Positions 19,028-27,844 of a DNA stretch of 64,000 nt are shown one piece after another. Positions within the stretch are counted from its first letter, which is position 1; each line of letters starts with the position of its first letter. The notes under the pieces are model-generated. The model ran no database searches, was not told the origin of the DNA, and worked only from the letters and a program-made list of their open reading frames with translations. Position numbers and translations under genes: made by a program. This DNA comes from Candidatus Thiodiazotropha sp. (ex Myrtea sp. 'scaly one' KF741663) (GTDB taxonomy: Bacteria; Pseudomonadota; Gammaproteobacteria; Chromatiales; Chromatiaceae): the NCBI GenBank assembly GCA_025655555.1, contig JAHXIQ010000001.1:248001-312000 (forward strand). Direction: 5' to 3'.

Positions 19028-20542
19028 TCATTCAGTTGCCCTTGCTCCTTCAAGCAGTTCAATAGTGTCTTCGAAATTACCGAAAGCGCCATCGAGAATA
19101 GTGATTGCATATTTCTTGTTGTGAACACCGTTGCCGACTCGCACTATATTCAACAGCTCTTTACCCTTGGCCATCATCGCCTCCACTTGGTTTAACTGCT
19201 CCTCATCCAAATTCGCCTTCAATTCAGTGAGGAGGTCAACCGCCTCCGCTTCAACCTCTTCTGCACCCGCAACCTCTTTGCCTAGTAACTCCTTCCAGTC
19301 ATCGAGCATTTGTATATGCTGATCCGTGTGACAAGCGGCGCAAGTATCGCCGGATGCAGTTCTCACGTCATGCCCCCTGCTCAATGTTTTCTTTAGATGG
19401 CAAGCCATACAGTTGGTATTGACTTCAAACATCAGATGCGGCGTACCTGAAGTCTCTCCATCAACTGGGATACCGGCGAGCAGCAGCTTTTGATATTTGT
19501 GTTGATCCACATGGCAGAGCTGACAATCATTACGCACAAAATCAAGATGATCGGTTCTATTTTTGTGCTCAACGACACTGTGACAATCGAAGCAGTCTGC
19601 CTTGTCTGGCACATGCTTGTCGTGCATTAGCGTCTTATCACCTGAAGTGGCCAACAGTGTCTGGCTCCTGTTATGGCAGGTCAGGCATCCGTTAGAGACC
19701 ACATTTCCGGTATTGATCTCACCCGCTCCCTTCACCACCTCAAAATGGCAACTCTCACAGGCCACATCCGATTCCTGTATTGTCTGATGCGTAATCGGCT
19801 TCTTGGTTGTTGTCTCATCGCCTACCTGCAACTGGCTTTGTAATGACTTGACGGGGATTGTGTGGCAGATATCGCAACGGGAGGCACCTTGATTGAAATC
19901 GATAGATGACCTGCTGGCAAAGGTGATCTTCCTGATATCTCCATCGCCCATTTCTGCCTTATCAAGTGTGGGCTTCTCCAACTTCAAATGACACAGAAAG
20001 CAGATATCATTTGGAACCTCGAAATGCTTATCTTCGGTAACCTTGAAGTGACAGGTATCACAGGTTATTTGATGACCATCCAGCGCCTTATCGCTGAAGT
20101 GAACCTCGTGTTTAAAACGGATCTTCTCTGTGTACTGTATCTCCAGCTCGCCAAGTTTCTTACTGTTATGGCAGCCTGACTGCAGACAGGCACCATCCTT
20201 AATTACCGGACGTATGGGTAGTGGGGCATCCGGGTCGTAAAGGTACGCTGCCAAGTGACGTAACCCTTCGTATTTAGCCTTGAGTGAACTATGCTCACCC
20301 GGCAGAAAGTGACAATCTATGCAGTCTGCCTGCATCCCGTCGGGATTGTTATCCTTATAGTGAAAATTCGATTGCCAGGCTTCATACTGTTCTGTCATGG
20401 TGTGACAACTGCCACCACAAAATGAGGATTGCGCGGTATAGTATTCAACACCACCCCAGGCAGTTAAAAAAAACAGAATTGTTCCGGCGAAAATGAATGC
20501 TGCCAGTCGCCATGTAAGATTAATTCCACTGCCACTGTTCAT
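19028..20542 (-). CDS. Membrane-anchored 12-heme c-type cytochrome, NapC/NirT-like N-terminus
   Basis: The 504-aa protein has one N-terminal membrane helix (about residues 10-30) followed by heme-binding sites. Ten are canonical CxxCH (CIDCH, CDTCH, CFLCH, CDICH, CESCH, CLTCH, CFDCH, CQLCH, CMACH, CAACH). The first is CGGSCH (x3) and the third CLQSGCH (x4), giving 12 candidate hemes. The start of the protein resembles NapC/NrfH quinol dehydrogenases. The last about 100 residues are heme-free, acidic and helical. As first gene of the operon, and with no NrfD-type anchor encoded, it is the likely quinol-side electron donor or acceptor of the molybdoenzyme. Confidence 0.9.
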   Translation of the reverse strand: MNSGSGINLTWRLAAFIFAGTILFFLTAWGGVEYYTAQSSFCGGSCHTMTEQYEAWQSNFHYKDNNPDGMQADCIDCHFLPGEHSSLKAKYEGLRHLAAYLYDPDAPLPIRPVIKDGACLQSGCHNSKKLGELEIQYTEKIRFKHEVHFSDKALDGHQITCDTCHFKVTEDKHFEVPNDICFLCHLKLEKPTLDKAEMGDGDIRKITFASRSSIDFNQGASRCDICHTIPVKSLQSQLQVGDETTTKKPITHQTIQESDVACESCHFEVVKGAGEINTGNVVSNGCLTCHNRSQTLLATSGDKTLMHDKHVPDKADCFDCHSVVEHKNRTDHLDFVRNDCQLCHVDQHKYQKLLLAGIPVDGETSGTPHLMFEVNTNCMACHLKKTLSRGHDVRTASGDTCAACHTDQHIQMLDDWKELLGKEVAGAEEVEAEAVDLLTELKANLDEEQLNQVEAMMAKGKELLNIVRVGNGVHNKKYAITILDGAFGNFEDTIELLEGARATE

Positions 20543-20624
20543 TACCCTTGTCTACTCCCTCACCAAGCCATCGCATTAACCTGTTTGTTTTTTGATTGGC
20601 ATGGATTGTCTATTCTGGACAGAG

Positions 20625-20640
20625 TGCAAAAGTCGAGCCA
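20625..20640 (-). promoter_or_regulatory. Sigma-54 promoter of the respiratory operon
   Basis: On the minus strand the sequence is TGGCTCGACTTTTGCA. It keeps the invariant GG (-24) and GC (-12) with the required 10-bp spacing and matches the consensus TGGCACG-N4-TTGCA at all but one position. Transcription would start near 20614, leaving a leader of about 70 nt before the cytochrome ATG. A sigma-54 activator is encoded in the divergent operon. Confidence 0.75.
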
Positions 20641-20702
20641 GATCACTATCCCATTGAAATTGAGGGAGTAAATAACTTACCGTGAGAATGAACTGTTATT
20701 TT

Positions 20703-20718
20703 GTTACCTGACGGTAAC
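20703..20718. promoter_or_regulatory. Activator palindrome 1 (GTTACC-N4-GGTAAC)
   Basis: GTTACCTGACGGTAAC is a perfect 6+6 inverted repeat centred about 72 bp upstream of the -24 element of the sigma-54 promoter, a usual distance for an NtrC-type enhancer site. The same arms recur at 20794. Confidence 0.65.
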
Positions 20719-20793
20719 ATCTATGAGGAAACAGTAACTACAAAGACTATTTCTTTAATTTCAGATGTTTAGATCAATCATTCACAAGATGAG

Positions 20794-20809
20794 GTTACCA
20801 ATCGGTAAC
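20794..20809. promoter_or_regulatory. Activator palindrome 2 (GTTACC-N4-GGTAAC)
   Basis: GTTACCAATCGGTAAC has arms and spacer length identical to the first site, with a different spacer sequence. The two centres are 91 bp apart. Conserved arms with a drifting spacer are what a dimeric DNA-binding protein would select for. Confidence 0.65.
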
Positions 20810-21095
20810 AAACAGCAGAGTTTTAGAATAGGTCTAAGAATACCCACATGTTCCTCCACATTCATGCAGACAATTCTGAATCAAATTTTACGCAACAAAC
20901 TTGCATCTAAAATGCATGTCAGCGATACCCAGAAATAAAAAGCGGTTTTTTGCTATCCTTATTGAGATAGTGATTTACTTTACAGCGCTGGCTGCTCTAA
21001 CTTTCTTTACCAAGTGAAAGTATAAAATAGTTATCACTATGCAGGACCATGAAACCTAAATCTGAATCTGCATAGTTATCCTATGAGGAACACCA

Positions 21096-21965
21096 GTGCG
21101 ATTGATCTGTTTATTATTACTTTTCTGGACCACCCCCATTCATGCCAGCAAGCCGGAGCCACCTATCCGTTTTGGTTTGACGGCTGTAGTAGTGACTGAA
21201 AATCTCAGATTTCTAGACCAGTGGAGCCAGTACCTAAGCCATAAAATGGGCCGAAAGATTGAATTCGTCCTTCGTAAATCCTACCAAGATGTCATTGATC
21301 TATTGGATTCAGGTGGTATCGAATTTGCCTGGATCTGCGGTTACCCGTATGTTCAAACAAGAGAACCTGAATCCCTTCAACTCCTGACGGTACCCATCTA
21401 CCGGGGGGCGCCCCGATATCACTCTTATATCATTGTTCACCATAGCAGCCCGTATAAACATTTTAGCGACCTGAAAGGGAAGATTTTTGCCTTCTCTGAC
21501 CCAGATTCCAATTCGGGATTTCTCTATCCTCTGAACTTAATGACAGAGAAAGGTGACAAGCCAGAATCTTTTTTCAGGCAGACTTTTTTCACTTTTAATC
21601 ATGCTGAGACGGTTCAGGCTGTTTCCGAGCAAGTCGCGGACGGTGGAGCCGTCGATTCCTATATATGGGAATATCTTGCCATCTTCAGACCGGAAATCAC
21701 TGAGAAAACCCGAATCATAAAAACATCACCAAGCTTTGGCTTTCCGCCTATCGTTTCCCGTAAAGGCGTAAATGACAGTACCGTCAGTTTAATGAAGCGT
21801 ACCCTTGAGAATATGGATGAGGATTCAGCCGGTAAGGTGCTCCTCGATCGGCTCAAACTGGACGGCTTTGGCCATTTTTCTGATTCTCTGTTCAACGAAA
21901 TCCGCGCTATGGCGCATAAAACACAGAGAGCCAATCCAATTTACTCCATGTTACCAACTGATTAA
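21096..21965 (+). CDS. PhnD-like periplasmic binding protein, probable sensor component
   Basis: The 289-aa product has a short signal peptide (MRLICLLLLFWTTPIHA) and a PhnD/transferrin-type periplasmic binding fold: IRFGLTAVVVTENL, EFAWICGYPYVQ and KGKIFAFSDPDSNSGFLYP. No ABC permease or ATPase follows; instead a histidine kinase gene starts 13 bp downstream. Such orphan PhnD-like proteins act as ligand-binding partners of kinases, and the sensor domain of the tetrathionate kinase TtrS is of this type. The GTG start at 21096 is supported by GAGGA seven bases upstream. Tetrathionate, selenate or arsenic oxyanions are possible ligands by inference. Confidence 0.85.
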   Translation: MRLICLLLLFWTTPIHASKPEPPIRFGLTAVVVTENLRFLDQWSQYLSHKMGRKIEFVLRKSYQDVIDLLDSGGIEFAWICGYPYVQTREPESLQLLTVPIYRGAPRYHSYIIVHHSSPYKHFSDLKGKIFAFSDPDSNSGFLYPLNLMTEKGDKPESFFRQTFFTFNHAETVQAVSEQVADGGAVDSYIWEYLAIFRPEITEKTRIIKTSPSFGFPPIVSRKGVNDSTVSLMKRTLENMDEDSAGKVLLDRLKLDGFGHFSDSLFNEIRAMAHKTQRANPIYSMLPTD

Positions 21966-21978
21966 GTGCAGAGAACCG

Positions 21979-23454
21979 ATGCCGATACTTAGCCCAAAAT
22001 CCTGGTCATTGGCGGTCAAACTGTCACTTACAATCACTGCTGTTGTGACTGCTGTAGGCTTCATGATCGGCGCAGTGATCATGGCACAGGATTGGAAACG
22101 CTTTCAGGATGAATTAGGCGCCAAGGCCCTTCTGCTATCTGAATTCGTTGCCATCACCACACCCAAGGCAATGCTGCGTAAAGACTACTGGCAACTCCAT
22201 CTAAGCCTGAAAAACATGGCATCCAGAAGATCAGATAAAACAGGAGGTCATGAAGTCATCACCGCAATGATACTTGATACAGAAGGCAAGGTTTTGGCGC
22301 ATCTTCATCCAGCAGAAAATAAAATAGACCTACCATTTTCACCTGAAAATAAAATTGAAGAGAAGCTGTTCCAACAAGCCATGAGTACAAGATCCACCAT
22401 CGTGTTAAGCAGTGGTGGGTTTTCAAAGAGCGGTTTTCAGGAAGGTGTCGTTCCTATCTTCTCTGATCAGAAATATATGGGTGTTGTGCGTGTTCGTTTA
22501 TCTGTTGCGCAGCTATACGAAAAAGCCAAAGATAGCGCGTTGATTGTACTTGCCTTGGTCTTCTGCTTCGTTATTCTTGGTAGTGGATTGGGTACAATTG
22601 TGTCCCGACGTATGGTCAAGCCCCTCGCTGCAGTCACCCAGGGACTGGAAGCGGTCGGCCGGGGTGAAATGACAGACTTTACACCCATTCCTATCAACGA
22701 AAGGGATGAGATCGGCCATCTCAGTGTCACCTTCAACCAAATTATGGCTGAACTGGCTGAGAAAAAGATGCTTGAAGAGGAGATCGCAATGAGTGAAAAA
22801 CTGGTTGCTCTCGGTCGCATAACAGCAGGTGTTGCGCATGAAGTAAACAACCCCCTTGCCGGCCTTCTGAACTGTATCGATACGTTGCGCAAGCATCCTG
22901 ATGATAAAAAACTGATTGACCGTTACTTACCGGTCATAGACCAAGGACTGCACAGAATCAAAGACATCGTTCACAGCCTGCTGGTGGGACTTAAGATTGA
23001 AGAGAGCCACGAAACAGTTAGTATTCAGCACATTGACAAGCTTCATGACCTGATTACAGCTGAGATTGGAGAGAGAAATATTGATGTTATCTGGGAAAAT
23101 CGCACGAATAGAGATCTCCATATTCCTGGAAAGATTGAACAGATCGTCTGTAACCTGCTAAAGAATGCTGTGGAGATACTTCCAGAAGGCGGAAAAGTGG
23201 CTTTCTGTATGTATCAGGATGGATCACACCTGGTCATCGAGGTCAGTGATAACGGTCCAGGTATACCTTCCAACATAAGAAACCAACTGTTTGATCCGTT
23301 TTTCACTACCAAGACAAATGGCACAGGGCTGGGTCTCTGGGTAGTCTATCGCTTGGTTCAAAGTATGGAAGGTATCATTGAAGTCATGAGTGACGAAGAT
23401 CAGGGTGCAACATTCCATGTATCAGTACCGGTAATTACAATGAAGGCAGCCTGA
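21979..23454 (+). CDS. Membrane sensor histidine kinase
   Basis: The 491-aa kinase has a membrane helix at about residues 12-35, a periplasmic domain of about 150 residues, a second helix (about 187-208) and a HAMP domain. The dimerisation box is GRITAGVAHEVNNPLAG, with the phospho-acceptor at His287. The ATP-binding domain shows NLLKNAVEI, VSDNGPGIP and TNGTGLGLWVV. It probably reads the state of the PhnD-like protein encoded just upstream and phosphorylates the regulator encoded just downstream, whose ATG overlaps its stop codon. ATG 21979 was chosen over an earlier in-frame start that lies inside the preceding gene. Confidence 0.92.
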   Translation: MPILSPKSWSLAVKLSLTITAVVTAVGFMIGAVIMAQDWKRFQDELGAKALLLSEFVAITTPKAMLRKDYWQLHLSLKNMASRRSDKTGGHEVITAMILDTEGKVLAHLHPAENKIDLPFSPENKIEEKLFQQAMSTRSTIVLSSGGFSKSGFQEGVVPIFSDQKYMGVVRVRLSVAQLYEKAKDSALIVLALVFCFVILGSGLGTIVSRRMVKPLAAVTQGLEAVGRGEMTDFTPIPINERDEIGHLSVTFNQIMAELAEKKMLEEEIAMSEKLVALGRITAGVAHEVNNPLAGLLNCIDTLRKHPDDKKLIDRYLPVIDQGLHRIKDIVHSLLVGLKIEESHETVSIQHIDKLHDLITAEIGERNIDVIWENRTNRDLHIPGKIEQIVCNLLKNAVEILPEGGKVAFCMYQDGSHLVIEVSDNGPGIPSNIRNQLFDPFFTTKTNGTGLGLWVVYRLVQSMEGIIEVMSDEDQGATFHVSVPVITMKAA

Positions 23455-24839
23455 TGCAGAATATGATTGAACAAATACCAGACAGCAATGATTTCAGCGA
23501 CTACCGTGTACTGCTGGTCGAGGACGATGAAATCATGCGTCTGTCACTTGAAGACCGATTAAACCTTGAACAGATCCCTGTACGCGCAGTGAGTAACACT
23601 GCCAGTGCCAGACAGGCACTTGAGGAAGGTGATATCGACCTTGTTGTCACAGATATCCGATTACCTGATGGGACAGGTATGGAACTGTTTAGTGATATAT
23701 CTCTCCACTTTCCCGGTATTCCGGTAATCCTCATGACAGCTTACGGCGATGTATCGGATGCCGTTACGCTGGTTAAGGCCGGGGCACTCGATTATCTGAC
23801 CAAGCCCTTTGATATCAGTGACTTTATTAAAAAAGTAGAACACCATCTCTCCTGTAGGGCCGATGCACGATTGACACTCGATCATGCAGATGCTGACAGC
23901 AGTTTCAAACCAGGCAGTGGACGCCTTGGCAAGAGTGCTTGCATGCGAAAAATAGAACGGCTGGTAGCCCGCCTTGGTGAGAGTGACAGCTCAGTGTTGC
24001 TCACAGGTGAATCAGGAGTAGGTAAGGAGGTGGTTGCTACCCTGATCCATAACAACAGTCTCCGTGCCGACGGACCTATGATTAAGGTCAACTGCGCCGC
24101 ACTTTCCTCCAACCTGATTGAAAGTGAACTCTTTGGCCATGAAAAAGGCGCATTTACCGGTGCAACGCAGCAGCGTACCGGACGCTTCGAACAGGCCCAA
24201 GGAGGGACTATCTTCCTTGATGAGATCGCCGAAGTGTCACCCGATATACAGGTCAAATTATTACGTGTCCTGCAGGAACGTGAATTCGAACGTGTCGGCG
24301 GTACGGAAACAATCAAACTGAATGTCAGAGTCATCGCTGCAACACAGGCCGTATTGGAAGAGTCCATTAAGAGAAATGAATTTAGGTCTGACCTCTATTG
24401 GCGCCTCAATGTCATTCATGTGGAAATCCCTCCACTGAGAGAGCGGAGGGAGGATATTGTCTATCTCGCTAGAATGTTCGTCACTGAATTGGCAAGTAAG
24501 TCAGGAAACTCAATTAAAGGATTATCAAAAGAAGTAGAGTTTCAACTGCAGGCTATGCCATTCCCTGGAAATGTGCGTGAACTTAAGAACATTATTGAAA
24601 GAGCTATCACTTTATGTAATAGCCCATGGATCAGCACGAGTGATCTGCAAACCCAGGAATACATCAGCCACGATACCAACACGCCCACGTTGAGAAAATC
24701 TATTGAAGAGACAGAGCGTAAAGCCATTAGCAACGCACTATCCGAAAATAATGGAAAAATAAACTTGGCCGCTGAATCTCTCGGTATTTCTCGTAAAAGC
24801 CTATGGGAAAAGATGAAGCGTTACGGAATTGAGAAGTAA
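23454..24839 (+). CDS. NtrC-family sigma-54-dependent response regulator
   Basis: The 461-aa regulator has a receiver domain (VLLVEDDEIMRLS; phospho-acceptor Asp67 in VVTDIRLPDG; conserved lysine in YLTKPFD). A AAA+ domain follows with Walker A GESGVGKE, the sigma-54 contact loop GAFTGA and Walker B GGTIFLDEIAE. A Fis-type helix-turn-helix ends the protein (NLAAESLGISRKSLWEKMKRYG). Start and stop codons are fused with the kinase gene (TGATG). The divergent respiratory operon has a sigma-54 promoter with paired palindromes, so it is the likely target. Confidence 0.95.
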   Translation: MQNMIEQIPDSNDFSDYRVLLVEDDEIMRLSLEDRLNLEQIPVRAVSNTASARQALEEGDIDLVVTDIRLPDGTGMELFSDISLHFPGIPVILMTAYGDVSDAVTLVKAGALDYLTKPFDISDFIKKVEHHLSCRADARLTLDHADADSSFKPGSGRLGKSACMRKIERLVARLGESDSSVLLTGESGVGKEVVATLIHNNSLRADGPMIKVNCAALSSNLIESELFGHEKGAFTGATQQRTGRFEQAQGGTIFLDEIAEVSPDIQVKLLRVLQEREFERVGGTETIKLNVRVIAATQAVLEESIKRNEFRSDLYWRLNVIHVEIPPLRERREDIVYLARMFVTELASKSGNSIKGLSKEVEFQLQAMPFPGNVRELKNIIERAITLCNSPWISTSDLQTQEYISHDTNTPTLRKSIEETERKAISNALSENNGKINLAAESLGISRKSLWEKMKRYGIEK

Positions 24840-25052
24840 CAAGTATGGGTATTTATTCCAAATAGAATCAATCATTTCGGCTTTTTATTTTAAATTCAAG
24901 TATTTATCCTGTGAGTCCTGAAAGCAAACCACGATATGCATTTGCTAGGTGATGGGTCAATTCCAACAGTGAACCTCTATGGGTTAGTACTACATGTCTG
25001 ACAAGCTGTATTTCGACTTGTATGAGACCCTGCTTTTATTTAGCATTCGCTG

Positions 25053-26573
25053 ATGCTAATAAAAAGGAATCTAGAGTACCGATGGATAGGGCTTTGGCTG
25101 CTGACCGCTCTTTTCATTTCGTCTACCTCTCAAGCTATCCCCTGCGCTGACAGACAAGATCTGTTCAGCACCGAGACCCCAACCGACCAACTCGACCGAT
25201 CTCTCAGACACTATCAGCCGCTGGTGGAGAAGAGCATCGCTTATCGTCAGGCCTCGCTGGAATTGGCTAATGAGGTGAAACATTCCCTGGATGCCGGACG
25301 GCCAATGTCAGGCAGGCAACTGGAGGAACTGAAACTCGGCACTCGCGCTCACCTGGATCTCAGGCAGTCACTTTATGACATTGCTTACCAGTATGAGTGC
25401 TGGCTCGATGACAAGGTAAAAAAACAGCAGGCAGTCACACCCAGTCAACGTCTGCAAGGCGTCATGATCTCCCTGTCCGCCGCGTTGGTGCTCTATGACA
25501 ACTACCTGTTGGCAGTCTCCATTTTTCAGGATGACGGCCAGCTGAGACGTGCAATCAATGCCAGCGACAGTGGCTATCAGGTCGAGAGATATGAGCTGGA
25601 AGCGGTCGGCAGATCCTATCACAAGCTCGATAACTACCTGAGAGTTCAGCGGGCCATCCGCTTCTATCAGCGTGAGATCAACAATCATCACCAAGCGATA
25701 GATGAGAATGAGGATTTTGCCTACCTGCACCAGCTGATAGAACAGAGTCCCTCATACAGCGCGACTTTCGATGGCTCTCCCCTTCGGCATGTGGATAACA
25801 AAATAAATTTTCTCGTGGCCTCGGCCGGGGACAGGTTAAACGGCATCAGAAACGAAGGGGTGAATCTGCTCAGCGGCCTGTTCGGCAATACGGTCGGATT
25901 GGTGGAGACGCGCAAGGGTAAGCTGTACGGCAAACCCCAGGTGGAGAGTGCGGTGGTCTCCCGGTTGACGGCAGGAGATATCCTACTGGAGAAGACGCCG
26001 TTTCGTCTAACCGACAAACTGATTCCCGGTCACTGGGGACATGTGGCCATCTGGGTCGGCAGCGAAGCTGAATTGCAGGCCCTCGGGATCTGGGATCATC
26101 CGTTGATCCAGCCCTGGCAATCGAAGATTCAGCAGAAACACGGTGTGATCGAGGCTTTAAGGACAGGCGTGGCGATCAACCCCCTCTCCCAATTTCTGAA
26201 TGTGGATGATCTGGCGGTGATACGTGCAGCTGATCTCTCGACAGAACAGCGCAGGGAAGTGCTACTGCGTGCTTTTCGTCAGATCGGCAAGAAGTACGAC
26301 TTCAATTTCGATCTCGAAACCACTGACCGGATCGTCTGCTCAGAGCTTGTCTATACCGTCTATGTTAACCGCGAGTGGCCGGTCAAAAAGATGTTGGGGC
26401 GTTATACCATCAGCCCGGATCATGTGGCCGATATGGCACTCAACAATGAGTCCTTACAACTGGTGGCGCTCTACCACAATGGCGAGAGGGTCAGCACCCG
26501 ACCGGAAGAGAAGCTGCAGCAGCTGATGGCCGACAGAAGACCTGTCGACATCTCCCCCTATCTTCAGCCGTAA
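25053..26573 (+). CDS. Exported YiiX-like permuted NlpC/P60 cysteine peptidase
   Basis: The 506-aa protein begins with a signal peptide (about residues 12-28, ending SSTSQA). A helical N-terminal region of about 280 residues follows, with no match I recognise. The C-terminal 190 residues have the permuted papain-like arrangement: GDILLEKT, then GHWGHVAIWVG with the histidine, and DRIVCSELVYTVY with the catalytic cysteine after it. This order (His before Cys) is that of YiiX/YebB proteins. A role in cleaving amide bonds of peptidoglycan or lipids is possible. No clear ribosome site precedes ATG 25053, so the start is uncertain. Confidence 0.8.
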   Translation: MLIKRNLEYRWIGLWLLTALFISSTSQAIPCADRQDLFSTETPTDQLDRSLRHYQPLVEKSIAYRQASLELANEVKHSLDAGRPMSGRQLEELKLGTRAHLDLRQSLYDIAYQYECWLDDKVKKQQAVTPSQRLQGVMISLSAALVLYDNYLLAVSIFQDDGQLRRAINASDSGYQVERYELEAVGRSYHKLDNYLRVQRAIRFYQREINNHHQAIDENEDFAYLHQLIEQSPSYSATFDGSPLRHVDNKINFLVASAGDRLNGIRNEGVNLLSGLFGNTVGLVETRKGKLYGKPQVESAVVSRLTAGDILLEKTPFRLTDKLIPGHWGHVAIWVGSEAELQALGIWDHPLIQPWQSKIQQKHGVIEALRTGVAINPLSQFLNVDDLAVIRAADLSTEQRREVLLRAFRQIGKKYDFNFDLETTDRIVCSELVYTVYVNREWPVKKMLGRYTISPDHVADMALNNESLQLVALYHNGERVSTRPEEKLQQLMADRRPVDISPYLQP

Positions 26574-26595
26574 GCGAAAAGCCCCGGTTTTTTCT

Positions 26596-26864
26596 TAGGG
26601 CCTGTTAACACTAATCCAATGCGCCCTGTTGAGCCTGAAAAAGCGCCAATCAAGGCGTGAGGAGAGAAGTTTGGTTGTTCCAAATGAGCGACGAGCAACG
26701 CTGAGTGGCGCTTTTTCAGGCGCAACCCGAAGGGCTGGGGCTGTTTTTGCACCCAGCGGCGTTATCATTCGCTCATGTAGCCAGGCTACACCACGCTCAT
26801 TCTGCCTTGCTGGGCACAAAAACAGCTCCAGCAGGGCGTATTGGATTAGTGTTAACAGGCCCTA
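26596..26864. repeat. 269-bp inverted-repeat element with two internal hairpins
   Basis: The ends (26596 onward and up to 26864) are inverted copies of TAGGGCCTGTTAACACTAAT, continuing to about 33 bp with one mismatch. Inside, CCTGAAAAAGCGCCA pairs with TGGCGCTTTTTCAGG, and GGGGCTGTTTTTG...CCCAGC pairs with a copy near 26805-26828. The whole can fold as a long stem closed over two side hairpins. No transposase gene is present. A partial copy of the end lies at 32754. It looks like a non-autonomous, MITE-like repeat. Confidence 0.8.
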
Positions 26865-26910
26865 GTGAAAAATAGTCCGATAGCGGTCAATCGGCGGCTA
26901 TGCCCTTCGA

Positions 26911-27588
26911 CTAAGCAATACGCTTGGCAAACCAGATGATATGTCTTGCACCCTTCTTGCCACGTGCACGCACGCGCACCTCATCGACCTCGAATCCCAC
27001 CTTCCTTAAGCGTTGCATAAATACCCGATCCGGACTGGCCGACCAGACTGCCAATACACCTTGAGGCCGCAATGCTGCGTAAGCCGCATTCAACCCGTTC
27101 ATGCTATAGAGCCAATCGTTCTCTCGACGTGTGAGGCCTTCAGGGCCATTGTCCACATCCAGTAAGATCGCATCAAAGGCTTGCTGCTCGGTCTTAAGGA
27201 TGCGGGCGACATCCACCTCACGTACCAACACGCGGGGATCTTGCAGCGGATGACCGGCATGGACCCCAAGCGGCCCCCTATTCCACTCAACCACAGCCGG
27301 TACCAATTCAGCCACCACCACCTGTGCCTCTTCGCCTGCCTGCCGGAGCGCTGCAGCCAAAGTAAATCCCATACCCAGCCCACCAATAAGCAGTCGCGGT
27401 TTGACACAGTCCACCAGTCTTGCACAGGTGCGTTCCGCCAGAGCATCTTCTGAGCCGTGAACCCGGGTACTCATCAGTTCACCATGGCCTACGATTTTGA
27501 TCGAGAAGTCATCGTCGCGCTGATAGAGACGCAGCTCCCCACCATTGCCGGGGACTTGTGTGCTATCCAGTAAAACCCAAGGATTCAT
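26911..27588 (-). CDS. Spermidine synthase-like methyltransferase-fold protein
   Basis: The 225-aa protein has a Rossmann SAM-binding fold of the spermidine synthase type: LLIGGLGMGFTLAAAL (glycine-rich loop), VVVAELVPAVVEWN (acidic end of strand 2) and FDAILLDVDNGPEGLT. It lacks the N-terminal beta domain of true spermidine synthases. Its substrate is unknown. ATG 27588 lies eight bases after the stop of the VF530 gene, so the two are probably cotranscribed. Confidence 0.8.
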   Translation of the reverse strand: MNPWVLLDSTQVPGNGGELRLYQRDDDFSIKIVGHGELMSTRVHGSEDALAERTCARLVDCVKPRLLIGGLGMGFTLAAALRQAGEEAQVVVAELVPAVVEWNRGPLGVHAGHPLQDPRVLVREVDVARILKTEQQAFDAILLDVDNGPEGLTRRENDWLYSMNGLNAAYAALRPQGVLAVWSASPDRVFMQRLRKVGFEVDEVRVRARGKKGARHIIWFAKRIA

Positions 27589-27595
27589 AACCACT

Positions 27596-27844
27596 TCAAG
27601 CCATTGACCTCAAGTACTGCAGATACAAAGCTTCCACCTTCTCTCTGGCCCAGGGGGTTTGCCGCAGAAATTTCAGGCTGGATTTAATACTGGGTTGATG
27701 TGTGAAACATTTTATCTTGATGATTTGTCCCAATTCGTTCCAGCCATAGTGATCCACCAAATGATTGAGGATCATCTCCAATGTCACCCCATGCAGGGGG
27801 TTATTGGGTTGGGAGTCGATCACTTCGGTACCCGCTTCGGCCAT
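27596..27844 (-). CDS. VF530-family (DUF2132) small protein
   Basis: This 82-aa protein carries the family's sequence almost throughout: [22 protein letters not shown], then [30 protein letters not shown]-binding role has been proposed for VF530 from Vibrio fischeri. Its ATG lies inside the end of the RRM gene (25-bp overlap in a different frame), which suggests coupled translation. Confidence 0.88.
   Translation of the reverse strand: MAEAGTEVIDSQPNNPLHGVTLEMILNHLVDHYGWNELGQIIKIKCFTHQPSIKSSLKFLRQTPWAREKVEALYLQYLRSMA

Larger units (their letters stand above)
20543..21095. other. Regulatory intergenic region between the respiratory and sensor operons
   Basis: This 553-bp divergent spacer holds the sigma-54-type promoter at 20625-20640 and two 16-bp palindromes at 20703 and 20794, described separately. 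The remainder, 20810-21080, is AT-rich and presumably contains the promoter of the rightward sensor operon. I could not assign that promoter with confidence. Confidence 0.6.

Noticed and set aside
15568-20542. Assignment of the respiratory operon to arsenite oxidase (arx) or arsenate reductase (arr)
   Set aside because: The regulatory genes resemble the arx layout, but there is no NrfD-type anchor or arsenic gene, a 12-heme cytochrome is present and a cluster ligand differs. Substrate left open.
26629-26865. Open frames on both strands inside the inverted-repeat element
   Set aside because: They arise from the palindromic structure; the two strands encode near-identical nonsense and no start context is present.
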